Below, one piece after another: positions 25,075-33,777 of a DNA stretch of 64,000 bases (the first letter of the stretch is position 1; the number at the start of each line of letters is the position of its first letter). This stretch comes from Haematomicrobium sanguinis DSM 21259. GTDB lineage: Bacteria; Actinomycetota; Actinomycetes; Actinomycetales; Micrococcaceae. Both the position numbers and the translations under genes were made by a program. The notes beneath the pieces are model-generated. The model had not been told where the DNA came from and searched no databases. It was given only the letters and a program-made list of their open reading frames with translations. The stretch spans positions 49,390 through 113,389 of the forward strand of contig NZ_JIAG01000011.1 in the NCBI RefSeq assembly GCF_000688395.1. The letters are read 5' to 3'.

Positions 25075-27654
25075 ATGTTAAAAGTTGCACTAGCCCAACT
25101 CAACGCACACAAACGCCGATTCATCGCCGTCACCTTGGCCGTGATGCTGGGCGTCGGGTTTCTCTCGGCAACCCTGCTGGTCCGCTCCAGCACCGAGGCC
25201 ACCCTCGAAGCGTCCATTGGAGCGGCCTATCCCACCGGCGCGGTGATCGTGGAAGGCAATCCGGACCTGGGAAACCAGCCGCAGCGAGACACGCTCGAGA
25301 AGATCCGCGCTCTACCCTCGGTGGGTTCGGCAGCCAGCCAGCCCGGGACAGTGTCCACTGTCCAGTCCGGTACCACGGACATTGTCGCCACGGTCCGGAG
25401 TGTCCCGGAGGACCCCGCGCTGCGCACCGTCAAGATGGTCTCCGGAGAGTTGCCAAGCGCGGATTCACAGATCGTGATCGATAAGCGCACCGCAGACCAA
25501 TACTCCATCGCTACAGGTGACGTCCTCAGCATTCCCGTCTACTCTGCAGGTCCAGGCACTTCCTCGGCCGCACAAGCCCAGGGCCAGCTACTCAATTACA
25601 CCGTCACCGGGATCGCCGAAACGACCTCGGATCCCCGACTCGGCGTCTTTGGCATGGTTCACATGAGCGAATCCGGTATGTCCCGCTTCTCCGGCGATTC
25701 CGCACCGATCGGCACCATTTTGGTGGCACCGGCTGCGGGCGTGAACGCCGATCAACTCGCCGCCGAAATTCAAACCGCCATTGGGCCGGACTACACCTCG
25801 CGTACATCCCAGGCGCAAACCGCCGCGGACGTTGCGGCCTTCAGTGGCGGCTCGGATCAGCTCACCCCGATCCTCCTCCTGTTTGCCGGGCTCGCACTGG
25901 TGGTGACCATGCTGGTCATCTCCAACACCTTCTCGGTTCTCGTGGCGCAGCGAACCCGAGAACTCGCCCTACTACGCACCCTTGGCGCCCAAGGATCCCA
26001 AGTGCAACGCTCGGTTCTCGTTGAGGCGTTGATCGTGGGTCTCCTTGCCAGCGTCCTCGGCGTGCTCCTGGCAATTGGCACGGTGGCGGCGCTGATCGCG
26101 TGGGCACAGTCCAACCCGGATTTCGCCTTCGCAACCCTACGCTTGGATACCTGGGCACTCACGGTGCCCATCGCCGTCGGAGTTCTCATCACGGTGATTG
26201 CCGCCTCCATCCCGGCCCGCCGGGCCACCCGAATTGCGCCGCTGGCCGCGCTGCGACCGGTGGAGGAAGCCACCCTGAAAACCCGCGCGGGGCGCACCCG
26301 CCTCACCGTGGGCGTCATCGCGACGCTCGTGGGACTCGCACTGCTCGCGCTCGGCTGGCTCTCCGGCATGCTCGTGATCGCGTTCTTCGGCGGGCTTATC
26401 AGCTTTGTCGGCATTCTGATGGCCGCGCAGCTGTTCATGCCCGGCGCTATTGCCGGCGTCGGGAAACTGCTGGGCAAGACCGGTGTTCCGGCGAAACTCG
26501 CCGCCCTCAATTCGGTCCGCAACCCGGGGCGCACCACGGCTACCGCCACCGCACTGCTCATTGGTGCCACGCTGGTGTCGATGATGATCGTCGGCGCGCA
26601 AACCGCTAAGTCCACCATGGACACCGCGCTCAAGGGCAAGTTCCCGGTGGATCTGAGCATTTCGATTCCGCTCGATAACGGCACCGGAACTAATAACGGA
26701 ATGCCTGGGGTGCGCACCATGGAGAAGGCGCTCGCGGACGCTCAGACGTTGCGCGGGATTGAGGGCATCACTGGAGCGGCCGTGCTGCAGCCGGTTGGCC
26801 AGCTGAACTTGCAAGGGGGCTCGGCGGAGGATTCGCAGTACACAGAGCCGCTCTACGTGCTCAACGATAGCGACGCGAGCATCCTCAACGATTCCGCGAT
26901 TGACATCAGCAAGCCGGTCATTTGGGCAAGCTATGGCACTCCGGCCAGTTCCGCAACGGTGACCGGCACCTCGGCGAACCCTGGCAGCATCCCGCTGGAA
27001 ATGACGAGCAGCAACACCTTTGGCTTCGTCATGGGGCAGGGCGCCGCCGCCAAGATCGGCCTGACGCCAGAAGCGGCGCAGCCCACCCCAGAATCGGCGA
27101 ATTCCACGCAAATCTGGGTCAAGACCGCGCCGGGTGCTTCCACCAACGAGATCATGGAGTTGCGCCAAACCATCGCAGACACCATCAACGTCCCAGCCGG
27201 TGCCGTTTCCGGCGCCGTGATCGAGCGCGCGCTGTTCATGCAAATCATCGACGTGCTGCTGCTCATTGTTCTGGCGCTCCTGGCGGTCGCCGTGGTGATC
27301 TCCATTATCGGCGTCGCGAACACGCTCTCGCTCTCGGTCCTGGAGCGCACGCAGGAGAACGCATTGCTGCGAGCGCTCGGCCTGACTCGCGGGCAACTGC
27401 GCGGCATGCTGGCGCTGGAGGCACTGCTGATTTCGGTGGTCTCGGCGGCGCTGGGCATGGTTCTCGGCGGCATCTATGGTGCGGTTGGGGCCGGAACGGC
27501 TTTGGTCGAATTGGGCACGCCGGTCATTACGGTGCCGTGGGCGCAGTTTGGGCTGATCTTGCTGGTAGCTGTGCTGGCCGGGTTGCTGGCCTCGCTGATG
27601 CCGGCTCGGCGCGCGGCTCGCCTCTCCCCCGTGCAGGGGTTGGCGACCGAGTAG
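25075..27654 (+). CDS. FtsX-family ABC transporter permease
   Basis: 859 residues. One N-terminal transmembrane segment (about 15-30) is followed by a periplasm-facing-type MacB_PCD domain to about 260. Three helices form the first FtsX unit (LTPILLLFAGLALVVTMLVI, then VLVEALIVGLLASVLGVLLA and WALTVPIAVGVLITVIAASI). A further pair at about 415-465 precedes a second extracellular domain and then a terminal three-helix FtsX unit (IIDVLLLIVLALLAVAVVIS onward). The duplicated layout is usual for single-gene permeases of this family. The ribosome site is GGGGAATAGG overlapping the ATPase stop. Substrate unknown. Confidence 0.92.
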   Translation: MLKVALAQLNAHKRRFIAVTLAVMLGVGFLSATLLVRSSTEATLEASIGAAYPTGAVIVEGNPDLGNQPQRDTLEKIRALPSVGSAASQPGTVSTVQSGTTDIVATVRSVPEDPALRTVKMVSGELPSADSQIVIDKRTADQYSIATGDVLSIPVYSAGPGTSSAAQAQGQLLNYTVTGIAETTSDPRLGVFGMVHMSESGMSRFSGDSAPIGTILVAPAAGVNADQLAAEIQTAIGPDYTSRTSQAQTAADVAAFSGGSDQLTPILLLFAGLALVVTMLVISNTFSVLVAQRTRELALLRTLGAQGSQVQRSVLVEALIVGLLASVLGVLLAIGTVAALIAWAQSNPDFAFATLRLDTWALTVPIAVGVLITVIAASIPARRATRIAPLAALRPVEEATLKTRAGRTRLTVGVIATLVGLALLALGWLSGMLVIAFFGGLISFVGILMAAQLFMPGAIAGVGKLLGKTGVPAKLAALNSVRNPGRTTATATALLIGATLVSMMIVGAQTAKSTMDTALKGKFPVDLSISIPLDNGTGTNNGMPGVRTMEKALADAQTLRGIEGITGAAVLQPVGQLNLQGGSAEDSQYTEPLYVLNDSDASILNDSAIDISKPVIWASYGTPASSATVTGTSANPGSIPLEMTSSNTFGFVMGQGAAAKIGLTPEAAQPTPESANSTQIWVKTAPGASTNEIMELRQTIADTINVPAGAVSGAVIERALFMQIIDVLLLIVLALLAVAVVISIIGVANTLSLSVLERTQENALLRALGLTRGQLRGMLALEALLISVVSAALGMVLGGIYGAVGAGTALVELGTPVITVPWAQFGLILLVAVLAGLLASLMPARRAARLSPVQGLATE

Positions 27655-27674
27655 CCGCGCCCCCCGCGCGTTTC

Positions 27675-27734
27675 ACATCCCCGTACCGCGTTTTCATCCC
27701 CTTGTGTGGGGATGAAAACGCGGTACGGGGATGT
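27675..27734. terminator. Perfect 27-bp hairpin between convergent genes
   Basis: Left arm 27675-27701 (begins ACATCCCCGTACCGCG), loop TTGTGT, exact complement at 27708-27734. It lies between the permease stop (27654) and the metG stop (27742) and can end transcription from both sides. Its sequence is unrelated to the CCTCGACTGTG palindrome family. Confidence 0.75.
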
Positions 27735-27741
27735 CTGGCGT

Positions 27742-29289
27742 TTAGGCTTCGTACTTCGGGAAGACCGGCTCGGGCGCCGGCAGTTGCGTTCCCGGCTGAA
27801 GCACGACGGCGATACTCGCCACATCCCGCGCCTCGCCTTCGGCTTGGCCCAAGAGGGCAAGGAGTTTCGCGGTGGAATCCGGCATGAACGCTTGCGTCAA
27901 GAGTGCGGCAACCCGCAACACTTCCAGCGTCACGTAGAGGACGGTGGCCATGCGCTCCGGGTCGGTTTTGCGCAGCACCCACGGCGCTTGTCCGGCAAAG
28001 TATGCGTTGGCATCGCCCAGCACCGCCCAAATCGCTTCCAGAGCACGGGAGAATTCCTGTTTCTCCATGTGCGCGCGAACCGGGTCTAGGAGTGCGTGAG
28101 CGGCATCGAGAATTGACTGGTCTTCGGCAGTGAACGCTCCGGGCGTGGGAACCACACCATCCAGATTCTTGGCCACCATGGACAGCGAGCGCTGCGCCAG
28201 GTTGCCAAAGTTGTTGGCCAAATCTGCGTTCATCCGGCCCACGATCGCGTCGTGCGAGTATGAACCGTCCTGCCCATACGGCACTTCACGCAAGAGGAAG
28301 TACCGCAATTGGTCCAGACCGTAGGTGTCGACGAGTTCCAACGGATCCAACGAGTTTCCGGTGGACTTCGAGAGCTTCGCGCCGTTGTTCATGAGGAAGC
28401 CGTGAATGATGATGCGCTGCGGCAACTCGAGTCCAGCGCTCATCAAGAACGCGGGCCAGAAGATGGCGTGGAAGCGGGAAATGTCCTTGCCGATGACGTG
28501 CAGGTCGGCGGGCCAATAGTGTTTGAGCGACTCGCCCTCGTCGTCCCAGTCCGGGAACCCGGTGCCGGTCAAGTAGTTGGAGAGCGCATCGACCCAGACG
28601 TACATGACGTGCTTGGGATCGCCGGGGACCGGAACACCCCAATCAAAACTGGTTCGCGAAATCGAAAGATCCGTCAGGCCGTTCTTCACGAAACTGATGA
28701 CCTCGTTGAAGCGATAGCTCGGAGCGGCGAACTCCGGCTGCTCCTGGTAAAGCTCAAGCAATTTGTCCTGGTAGCGGCTCAACCGGAAGAAGTAGGACTC
28801 TTCCTCCGTCCACGAGACCTCTGTCCCCGTCTCCTTCGCGCGGCGCACTCCGTCCTCACCGAGTTCGGTCTCATCGTCGGCCCAATACGCTTCGTCGCGG
28901 ACCGAGTACCAGCCCTCATACTTGTCGAGGTAAATGTCACCGTTCGCTTCCATCCGGCGCCACACTTCTTGCGCGCTTGCGTAGTGGTCCTTGTCGGTGG
29001 TGCGGATGAAACGATCGTAGGTAATGCCGAGCGCCTTATCCAGGCCGATAAACTGCTCGGCCAGACCATCCACAAACTCCTGGGTGGGTACGCCCTCGCG
29101 CTCGGCGGTCTGCATAACCTTTTGCCCGTGCTCGTCGGTGCCGGTCAAAAAGCGGACGTCAAAGCCGTCGAGTCGCTTAAACCGCGCCATCACATCCGCG
29201 GCAATGTATTCGTAAGCGTGCCCGAGATGAGGGACGCCGTTGGGGTACGCGATCGCGGTGGTGATGTAATATTTTGGCTTCGAACTCAC
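27742..29289 (-). CDS. metG: Methionyl-tRNA synthetase
   Basis: 515 residues from GTG 29289. A longer frame to 29355 is rejected because it runs through the palindromic repeat just upstream. HLGH (21-24) in AYPNGVPHLGHAYEY is the HIGH motif and KLSKS in AKLSKSTGNSLDP is the KMSKS motif. FLTGTDEHGQKV and the anticodon-binding helical domain at the C-terminus are also visible. The zinc-finger insert is short, and no C-terminal tRNA-binding (dimerisation) domain follows, as in many actinobacterial forms. Confidence 0.95.
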   Translation of the reverse strand: MSSKPKYYITTAIAYPNGVPHLGHAYEYIAADVMARFKRLDGFDVRFLTGTDEHGQKVMQTAEREGVPTQEFVDGLAEQFIGLDKALGITYDRFIRTTDKDHYASAQEVWRRMEANGDIYLDKYEGWYSVRDEAYWADDETELGEDGVRRAKETGTEVSWTEEESYFFRLSRYQDKLLELYQEQPEFAAPSYRFNEVISFVKNGLTDLSISRTSFDWGVPVPGDPKHVMYVWVDALSNYLTGTGFPDWDDEGESLKHYWPADLHVIGKDISRFHAIFWPAFLMSAGLELPQRIIIHGFLMNNGAKLSKSTGNSLDPLELVDTYGLDQLRYFLLREVPYGQDGSYSHDAIVGRMNADLANNFGNLAQRSLSMVAKNLDGVVPTPGAFTAEDQSILDAAHALLDPVRAHMEKQEFSRALEAIWAVLGDANAYFAGQAPWVLRKTDPERMATVLYVTLEVLRVAALLTQAFMPDSTAKLLALLGQAEGEARDVASIAVVLQPGTQLPAPEPVFPKYEA

Positions 29290-29307
29290 CCTGAAAACTG
29301 TACCCGC

Positions 29308-29375
29308 CCTCGACTGTGTAGCAGAAAGTGCCCATGTTTGTGTCAACATGGGCACTTTCTGCTACACAGTCGAGG
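29308..29375. repeat. Palindromic repeat, copy A, in front of metG
   Basis: 31-bp perfect stem: arms 29308-29338 and 29345-29375, six-base loop. Outer part CCTCGACTGTGTAGCA is shared with the copies at 39.24, 40.28 and 54.34 kb; the inner part reads GAAAGTGCCC against GGGCACTTTC. It begins 19 bases upstream of the metG start codon. Confidence 0.92.
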
Positions 29376-29424
29376 CTTGGGGTGGGGTGGGTTGCGCTCG
29401 GTGGCCGCCACACAATGGCGAGGA

Positions 29425-29469
29425 ACGACGGCGGCGCCTCACCTTGGCAAGGTGAGGCACCGCCGTCGT
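29425..29469. terminator. Hairpin after the ABC permease gene
   Basis: Arms 29425-29445 and 29449-29469 pair over 21 bp with one mismatch (outer ACGACGGCGG, inner CCTCACCTT), loop GGC. It follows the minus-strand permease stop at 29486. No T-run is seen. Confidence 0.65.
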
Positions 29470-29485
29470 GGTTCAGTGAGTGGCG

Positions 29486-30250
29486 CTACGGCGTGGCCCT
29501 GCGAAGGATCGCGTAGGAGACGAGCGCCGTCACGGCGGCCACCGCGATGCTCCACAACGCCACGGTGCCCGGGGTTTGCGCGCCGAACCACGCGCCGACT
29601 TGGGGCCACAGCTCGTTCCAGGTTGCCAGCGCCACGCCCGCCACGAGCACCACACCGAGCACGGTGCAGGAGAGCACTAGACCCAACGCGCCCCACCTCT
29701 TGTACACGGTGGCAAAGGCGAAACCAAGCATGCACAGCACCAGGGCAAGTCCAAAGACGAGGCCGAGACCTTCGTACCAGGGGTAGTCGCGGACCCAGAG
29801 GCCGAAAAAGGTGGCGTGAGATCCCCAGCCGTCGGTCGCCCGCTCAATCAGACCCATGACAAAGAAGAACACAGAAAGTGCCGCGGCGAAGAGCGCGAAC
29901 GTGGCGACGCTGCCGATGTAGAAGGAGCGGCGAGACACGCTCATGCCCTGCGAGAACGGGAAGGTGTAGGACATGGTCATCACACCGACCGGGACCAAAT
30001 ACCAAAACACGGCTTGGCTTCCCGCGAGCGTGCTGTTTTCGCGGGCGGCTTCCGGGATGAGCAGCCAGATTGTCAGCGAGAGCAAGAACGAGCCGGCGAT
30101 AATGATGAGCGGCGTCCAAATGAACGTCATCTTGTTCACCAACTGCATCCGCATGATTGCCCAGGTGCGGTTGATCGACCCGGACCTGCGAGCGTTCGGG
30201 GAGGGCGCGACTCCCCCGACGTCGGTTGAATTCACGGTTGCGGTGCTCAT
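29486..30250 (-). CDS. ABC transporter permease, GntR-controlled operon
   Basis: 254 residues with about six hydrophobic segments: near 42-64, 82-98, 110-132, 157-180, 188-208 and 224-245. The N-terminal 30 residues are polar and cytosolic. It is the membrane part of the exporter whose ATPase gene overlaps it by four bases (ATGA-type). The three-gene GntR/ATPase/permease order resembles ytr-like operons induced by cell-wall antibiotics. No periplasmic domain is present. Substrate unknown. Confidence 0.85.
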   Translation of the reverse strand: MSTATVNSTDVGGVAPSPNARRSGSINRTWAIMRMQLVNKMTFIWTPLIIIAGSFLLSLTIWLLIPEAARENSTLAGSQAVFWYLVPVGVMTMSYTFPFSQGMSVSRRSFYIGSVATFALFAAALSVFFFVMGLIERATDGWGSHATFFGLWVRDYPWYEGLGLVFGLALVLCMLGFAFATVYKRWGALGLVLSCTVLGVVLVAGVALATWNELWPQVGAWFGAQTPGTVALWSIAVAAVTALVSYAILRRATP

Positions 30251-31173
30251 GATGCCATCTCCATCGTGGCCTGGGCCGGGGACTTCCCGGCGAATTCGTC
30301 TTCTTGGGCGGCCAGGGACTTCCGGACCACCAACTGTTGCAAGGACACGGGCCCCAACTCCAGGCCGAGCTCGATGGCCCGGGTGCGGTCTGCCGCGTTC
30401 AAGGTCCCTAGCGCCGTGGTCGAGGCCATGGAAGCGAACCGGTCGGTGTGCAAAACCTCGTGTCCGGCCACAAACTGCTCCACCACATTCGCCGGCCCCA
30501 CCACGTTGAATGCTTGGCCGCGGACACTGTCGGCGTCGTCATTCATCACGATCCTGCCCCGCTCGATCACGATCACGTGCTCGAGAAGGTTCGCGACCTC
30601 ATCGATGAGGTGGGAAGAAAGCACTATAGTGCGCGGATGCACCGCTTGTTCGGCAATGAGGCGATCGTAAAAGAGTTGGCGGGCAACGGCGTCGAGCCCC
30701 AAATACGGTTCATCGAAAAAGGTGAGCTCGGCTCGCGAAGCCAACCCGATAATCACCCCGACAGCGGAGAGCTGGCCGCGGGAGAGCTTCTTAATCCGGC
30801 GCTTGAGCGGCAACTGGAAATCTTTGACCAGGGCGCTTGCCAGTCCCTCGCTCCAGTTCTCGAAAAACATCGACGCGGCCTTGAGCGCCTGGCTCGCGGT
30901 GAAATCATCAGGGTACCGTTGCGATTCGCGAATAAAGCACATCCGCGAGAGCACCTTGTTGTTTTCATAGGGCTGCATGCCGAACACCTCGACGGTACCG
31001 CTCGTCTTGAAACCTTGAGCGGTCAGGATCGACATCAACGTGGTTTTCCCGGCGCCGTTGCGCCCCAGTAGCCCGTAAATCTTGTCCTTCTCCAGCGTGA
31101 TGCTGACGTTATCCAGCGCTAGCACGCTGCCGTATTTCTTAGTCAAATCGCGCATTTGCGCCACGGTGTTCAT
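30247..31173 (-). CDS. ABC transporter ATP-binding protein (YtrB-like)
   Basis: 308 residues. Walker A GRNGAGKTTL near 38-47. The signature is the variant LSRGQLSAVGVIIGLAS instead of LSGGQ. Walker B is LTFFDEPYLGLD with the switch His in VLSSHLIDE. The C-terminal about 90 residues extend beyond the nucleotide-binding fold (VGPANVVEQFVAGHEVLHT...), as in lantibiotic/ytr ATPases. It overlaps both the regulator upstream and the permease downstream by four bases. Confidently an exporter ATPase; the drug or peptide is unknown. Confidence 0.9.
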   Translation of the reverse strand: MNTVAQMRDLTKKYGSVLALDNVSITLEKDKIYGLLGRNGAGKTTLMSILTAQGFKTSGTVEVFGMQPYENNKVLSRMCFIRESQRYPDDFTASQALKAASMFFENWSEGLASALVKDFQLPLKRRIKKLSRGQLSAVGVIIGLASRAELTFFDEPYLGLDAVARQLFYDRLIAEQAVHPRTIVLSSHLIDEVANLLEHVIVIERGRIVMNDDADSVRGQAFNVVGPANVVEQFVAGHEVLHTDRFASMASTTALGTLNAADRTRAIELGLELGPVSLQQLVVRKSLAAQEDEFAGKSPAQATMEMAS

Positions 31174-31568
31174 TTCATTTCCCCTTGTGCGGTGGTGACT
31201 AGGTCGGCGGCCGTATCCCAGTTTTCGGTGATCATGGTGGAGACCTCGCGCGCGCTCAGCCCCAGTTTGGCGGCCTCGGCGACGAGCGGTTGCAGGTATT
31301 GCGCGGTGAACTCTTCGCGCCGTTGGGCCATCAGTTTTTCCTTTGCTCCCGGCGCCACGAACATGCCGATGCCGCGGCGTTTGTACAGAATCCCCTGATC
31401 AACGAGCCGGTTGATGCCCTTGGCTGCGGTCGCCGGATTGATGCGATAAAACGCGGCGAACTCGTTGGTCGAGGGGGCTTGCGCCTCTTCGGCGAGCGCG
31501 CCGGAAATGATGTCATTGGCGATGATCTGAGCGACCTGCTCAAAGATCGGCCGGCTGTCATCAATCAT
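31170..31568 (-). CDS. GntR-family regulator, YtrA subfamily
   Basis: 132 residues, first gene of the exporter operon. The winged helix is RPIFEQVAQIIANDIISGAL through STNEFAAFYRINPATAAKGINRLVDQGILYKRRGIGMFVA. The short C-terminus (two helices, about 50 residues) is the YtrA type that lacks a large ligand-binding domain. It should dimerise on a palindromic operator, and a candidate lies 16 bases upstream. The position at the head of its own operon indicates autoregulation of the exporter. Confidence 0.9.
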   Translation of the reverse strand: MIDDSRPIFEQVAQIIANDIISGALAEEAQAPSTNEFAAFYRINPATAAKGINRLVDQGILYKRRGIGMFVAPGAKEKLMAQRREEFTAQYLQPLVAEAAKLGLSAREVSTMITENWDTAADLVTTAQGEMK

Positions 31569-31583
31569 CGCGCCAACCTGGTT

Positions 31584-31607
31584 GGTTCATTACTCATGTA
31601 ACTAACC
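31584..31607. promoter_or_regulatory. Candidate GntR (YtrA-type) operator
   Basis: GGTTCATTAC (31584-31593), spacer TCAT, GTAACTAACC (31598-31607): an inverted repeat with two mismatches per arm set (GGTT--TTAC). It lies just upstream of the regulator's ATG (31568), where an autoregulatory site is expected. Half-site GGTT.nTTAC is my reading; no binding data. Confidence 0.5.
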
Positions 31608-31645
31608 ATAGAAGTGCTGGTGCCGCGTGTCAAGGACGGTGTTGT

Positions 31646-32302
31646 TCAGGCGATGCCCAGTTGGCGGCGCACTGCGTCGGTAAACCCCTCGACGCGCAAC
31701 TCCCACTCCGGGCGGAGCACCGTGTCTGCCGTGACGCGGTAGCGATACTCCGTGCCATCGTGCCCGGTCCCGGGGGCGTGCCGGGCGGTGCCGTTCGGCA
31801 CGTAGCCCACCTTCCGGCTCACCGCGTGCGAGGCGCGGTTGGGCCCCCACGCACCGCTGGTGAGTTCGGTCAGCCCAAGATAGTCCAGACCAAAAAGCAC
31901 GACGGCGATGCGCGCCTGGGTGCCAAGCCCCCTCCCCTGGTACTCACCAGAGAGCCACGAACCGGAGCCGACAGAGCGTGTGGTGACGGGGTCCTCGCCA
32001 CGGAGGTTTTGTTGGCCGATGATCGTTCCGCGGTGATGGATCGCAAAGGCGAGATTCCACTTGTGAGCGGAAAACGCGGCGCGCTTGCCCCAGTCATTGC
32101 GGGCCGAGTTTTCCCGTAATTCTTGGGGCGGCTTAAGCGCCCAATTGGAGGCGAAGGGCACAAAGTCTGCTGTGTGAATTCCGCGTTCAGCTGCGGCGAC
32201 GAGGCCCGGCAAGTCCTCGTCGCGGATGATGCGCAAATCGAGGTCGGGCGTGTGCAGGCTCAGTCCGAAGAGCGGCCAGATGTCCACCAGGGTGAGGGTC
32301 AT
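31646..32302 (-). CDS. GNAT acetyltransferase, paralogue 1
   Basis: 218 residues from ATG 32302, which overlaps the stop of the preceding gene (TAATG). The RimJ/RimL-like fold includes LDLRIIRDEDLPGL, the acetyl-CoA loop region GSGSWLSGEYQGRGLGTQAR (Q/R-x-x-G-x-G/A) and SHAVSRKVGYVPNG. It shares LVDIWPLFGL (N-terminal) and LRPEWELRVEGFTD (C-terminal) with its neighbour, so the pair arose by tandem duplication. Likely acetylates an N-terminus or a small amine; substrate unknown. No signal peptide. Confidence 0.85.
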   Translation of the reverse strand: MTLTLVDIWPLFGLSLHTPDLDLRIIRDEDLPGLVAAAERGIHTADFVPFASNWALKPPQELRENSARNDWGKRAAFSAHKWNLAFAIHHRGTIIGQQNLRGEDPVTTRSVGSGSWLSGEYQGRGLGTQARIAVVLFGLDYLGLTELTSGAWGPNRASHAVSRKVGYVPNGTARHAPGTGHDGTEYRYRVTADTVLRPEWELRVEGFTDAVRRQLGIA

Positions 32303-32985
32303 TATTCGATGGGGCGCCGCGCGCTTCCGAGGCCGAGTTGGGCTGTGACCTTGTCGGTGAACCCGTCCACGCGCAATTCCCACTCTGGGCGCAGGAAGTG
32401 CTCGGGTGACATGCGGTAGTTTTGCTTAATCCGATATCCCTCTCCCGCGGCTTGCCGTTCAATGCCGTTGTCGAGATAGCCCAGCGACTTACTGACACCG
32501 TTGGAGGGCCCGTTGTCTTCCCACGCATGCGTGATGGCTTCGCTCGCGTGCAGGTGATCGAAGGCGAACATCAGTACTGCGGCGCGCATCTCTTTTCCGA
32601 TGCCCAACCCTTGGTACTGCTGAGCCAACCACGATCCAGTGGATACATTCCGGGTCCGCGCAAAGTCCTTGGCCATCAAGCCTTGCGATCCCACGATGTG
32701 TCCGTCGAGGTGGATGCCGAACTCTACGCTCCAGTCATCCGGTGTGAGCGAGGAGCGCCGCCCCCAATGGAATTGCGCGGTGTTTGCCGGGAGTTCCGCC
32801 TTGGGCTGAGTGGCCCAGGGAAAGTCGAAGGGTTGATACGCCGGGTCATGCACGCCGCTGAGGGCGCACTCAATAAGAGCGGGCAAGTCGTGATCGCGCA
32901 CCGGCCGCAATTGCAGGCGCGGGGTAGAGAGTTCGAGGCCAAAAAGCGGCCACACATCGACCAGATTTACGGTGCCCTCCAACAC
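32302..32985 (-). CDS. GNAT acetyltransferase, paralogue 2
   Basis: 227 residues from GTG 32985 (or TTG 32982), both after a GGGAGG site. The longer frame to 33111 has a low-complexity basic leader and is rejected. Matching features are LVDVWPLFGL, LQLRPVRDHDLPAL, QYQGLGIGKEMRAAVLMFA (acetyl-CoA loop) and SNGVSKSLGYLDNGIERQAAGE, ending LRPEWELRVDGFTDKV. Family, substrate limits and relation to the neighbour are as for paralogue 1, with which it is co-translated. Divergence is substantial, so the duplication is not recent. Confidence 0.85.
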   Translation of the reverse strand: MLEGTVNLVDVWPLFGLELSTPRLQLRPVRDHDLPALIECALSGVHDPAYQPFDFPWATQPKAELPANTAQFHWGRRSSLTPDDWSVEFGIHLDGHIVGSQGLMAKDFARTRNVSTGSWLAQQYQGLGIGKEMRAAVLMFAFDHLHASEAITHAWEDNGPSNGVSKSLGYLDNGIERQAAGEGYRIKQNYRMSPEHFLRPEWELRVDGFTDKVTAQLGLGSARRPIE

Positions 32986-33069
32986 TGCCTCCCAATTCCC
33001 AGTATGTTCCCTGCCACAAACACTGCCACAATTCGGGTCGCCGGGTGTTTTAGACACTACCCTTGAAAG

Positions 33070-33765
33070 GTGCCTATATCTGCGTCTGCGCCCCAAGCCA
33101 TTGCCGTGCAACCTCCCACCGGCCTCTTGCCGGACTGGCTAGATCCCTCGGTTTTCCTCGCCGACCCGGCGCTCGCGCCGTGGATTGTGCTGGTTGTCTG
33201 CGGGATTGTCTTCGCCGAAACCGGGCTTTTGGTAGGCTTCTTTTTGCCGGGCGACTCGCTACTCTTTACCGCGGGCCTGTTTGTCGCCACCGGCGTCATT
33301 GACTTTAATATCTGGCTCCTGGTGGCCCTGATTTTCGTCTGCGCGGTCGCGGGCGACCAGCTGGGATATTACATCGGCCACAAGGTGGGTCCCTCGATTT
33401 TCAACAAGCCGGAATCCCGCTTCTTCCGCCAGGAGTACGTGGACAAGGCGCACGCGTTCTTTGAAAAGCACGGCGGCAAGGCCGTCATTCTGGCGCGATT
33501 TGTGCCGATTGTGCGCACCTTCACCCCGGTGATCGCCGGCACCGCCCAAATGAACTACCGGACCTTTATCTCCTTCAACGTCATCGGCGGCCTGCTGTGG
33601 GGCGTCGGCGTGACATTGCTCGGCTACTTCCTGGGCGGCTCGGTCCCATGGATCGGCGAGAACATCGACATCATCTTTATTGTCATTGTGCTCGTTTCGG
33701 TCATCCCGATCGCTGTCGAGTTGCTCCGCGGTACTCGCAAGCCCAAGGATCCCCGGGCAAACTAA
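33070..33765 (+). CDS. DedA-family membrane protein
   Basis: 231 residues from GTG 33070. Segments near 38-58 (PWIVLVVCGIVFAETGLLVG), 68-100, 145-175 and 200-220 span the membrane. The DedA signature region is FAETGLLVGFFLPGDSLLFTAG, and AVILARFVPIVRTFTPVIAG carries the conserved Arg residues of the family. DedA proteins are flippases, with undecaprenyl-phosphate and phosphatidylethanolamine-type substrates documented. It sits alone between the GNAT pair and rdgB, which lies on the other strand. Confidence 0.92.
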   Translation: MPISASAPQAIAVQPPTGLLPDWLDPSVFLADPALAPWIVLVVCGIVFAETGLLVGFFLPGDSLLFTAGLFVATGVIDFNIWLLVALIFVCAVAGDQLGYYIGHKVGPSIFNKPESRFFRQEYVDKAHAFFEKHGGKAVILARFVPIVRTFTPVIAGTAQMNYRTFISFNVIGGLLWGVGVTLLGYFLGGSVPWIGENIDIIFIVIVLVSVIPIAVELLRGTRKPKDPRAN

Positions 33766-33777
33766 GCCCTAGCCCAA

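Noticed and set aside
28309..29859. 516-codon plus-strand ORF
   Set aside because: Lies opposite metG and the ABC permease and crosses two hairpins; no family features.
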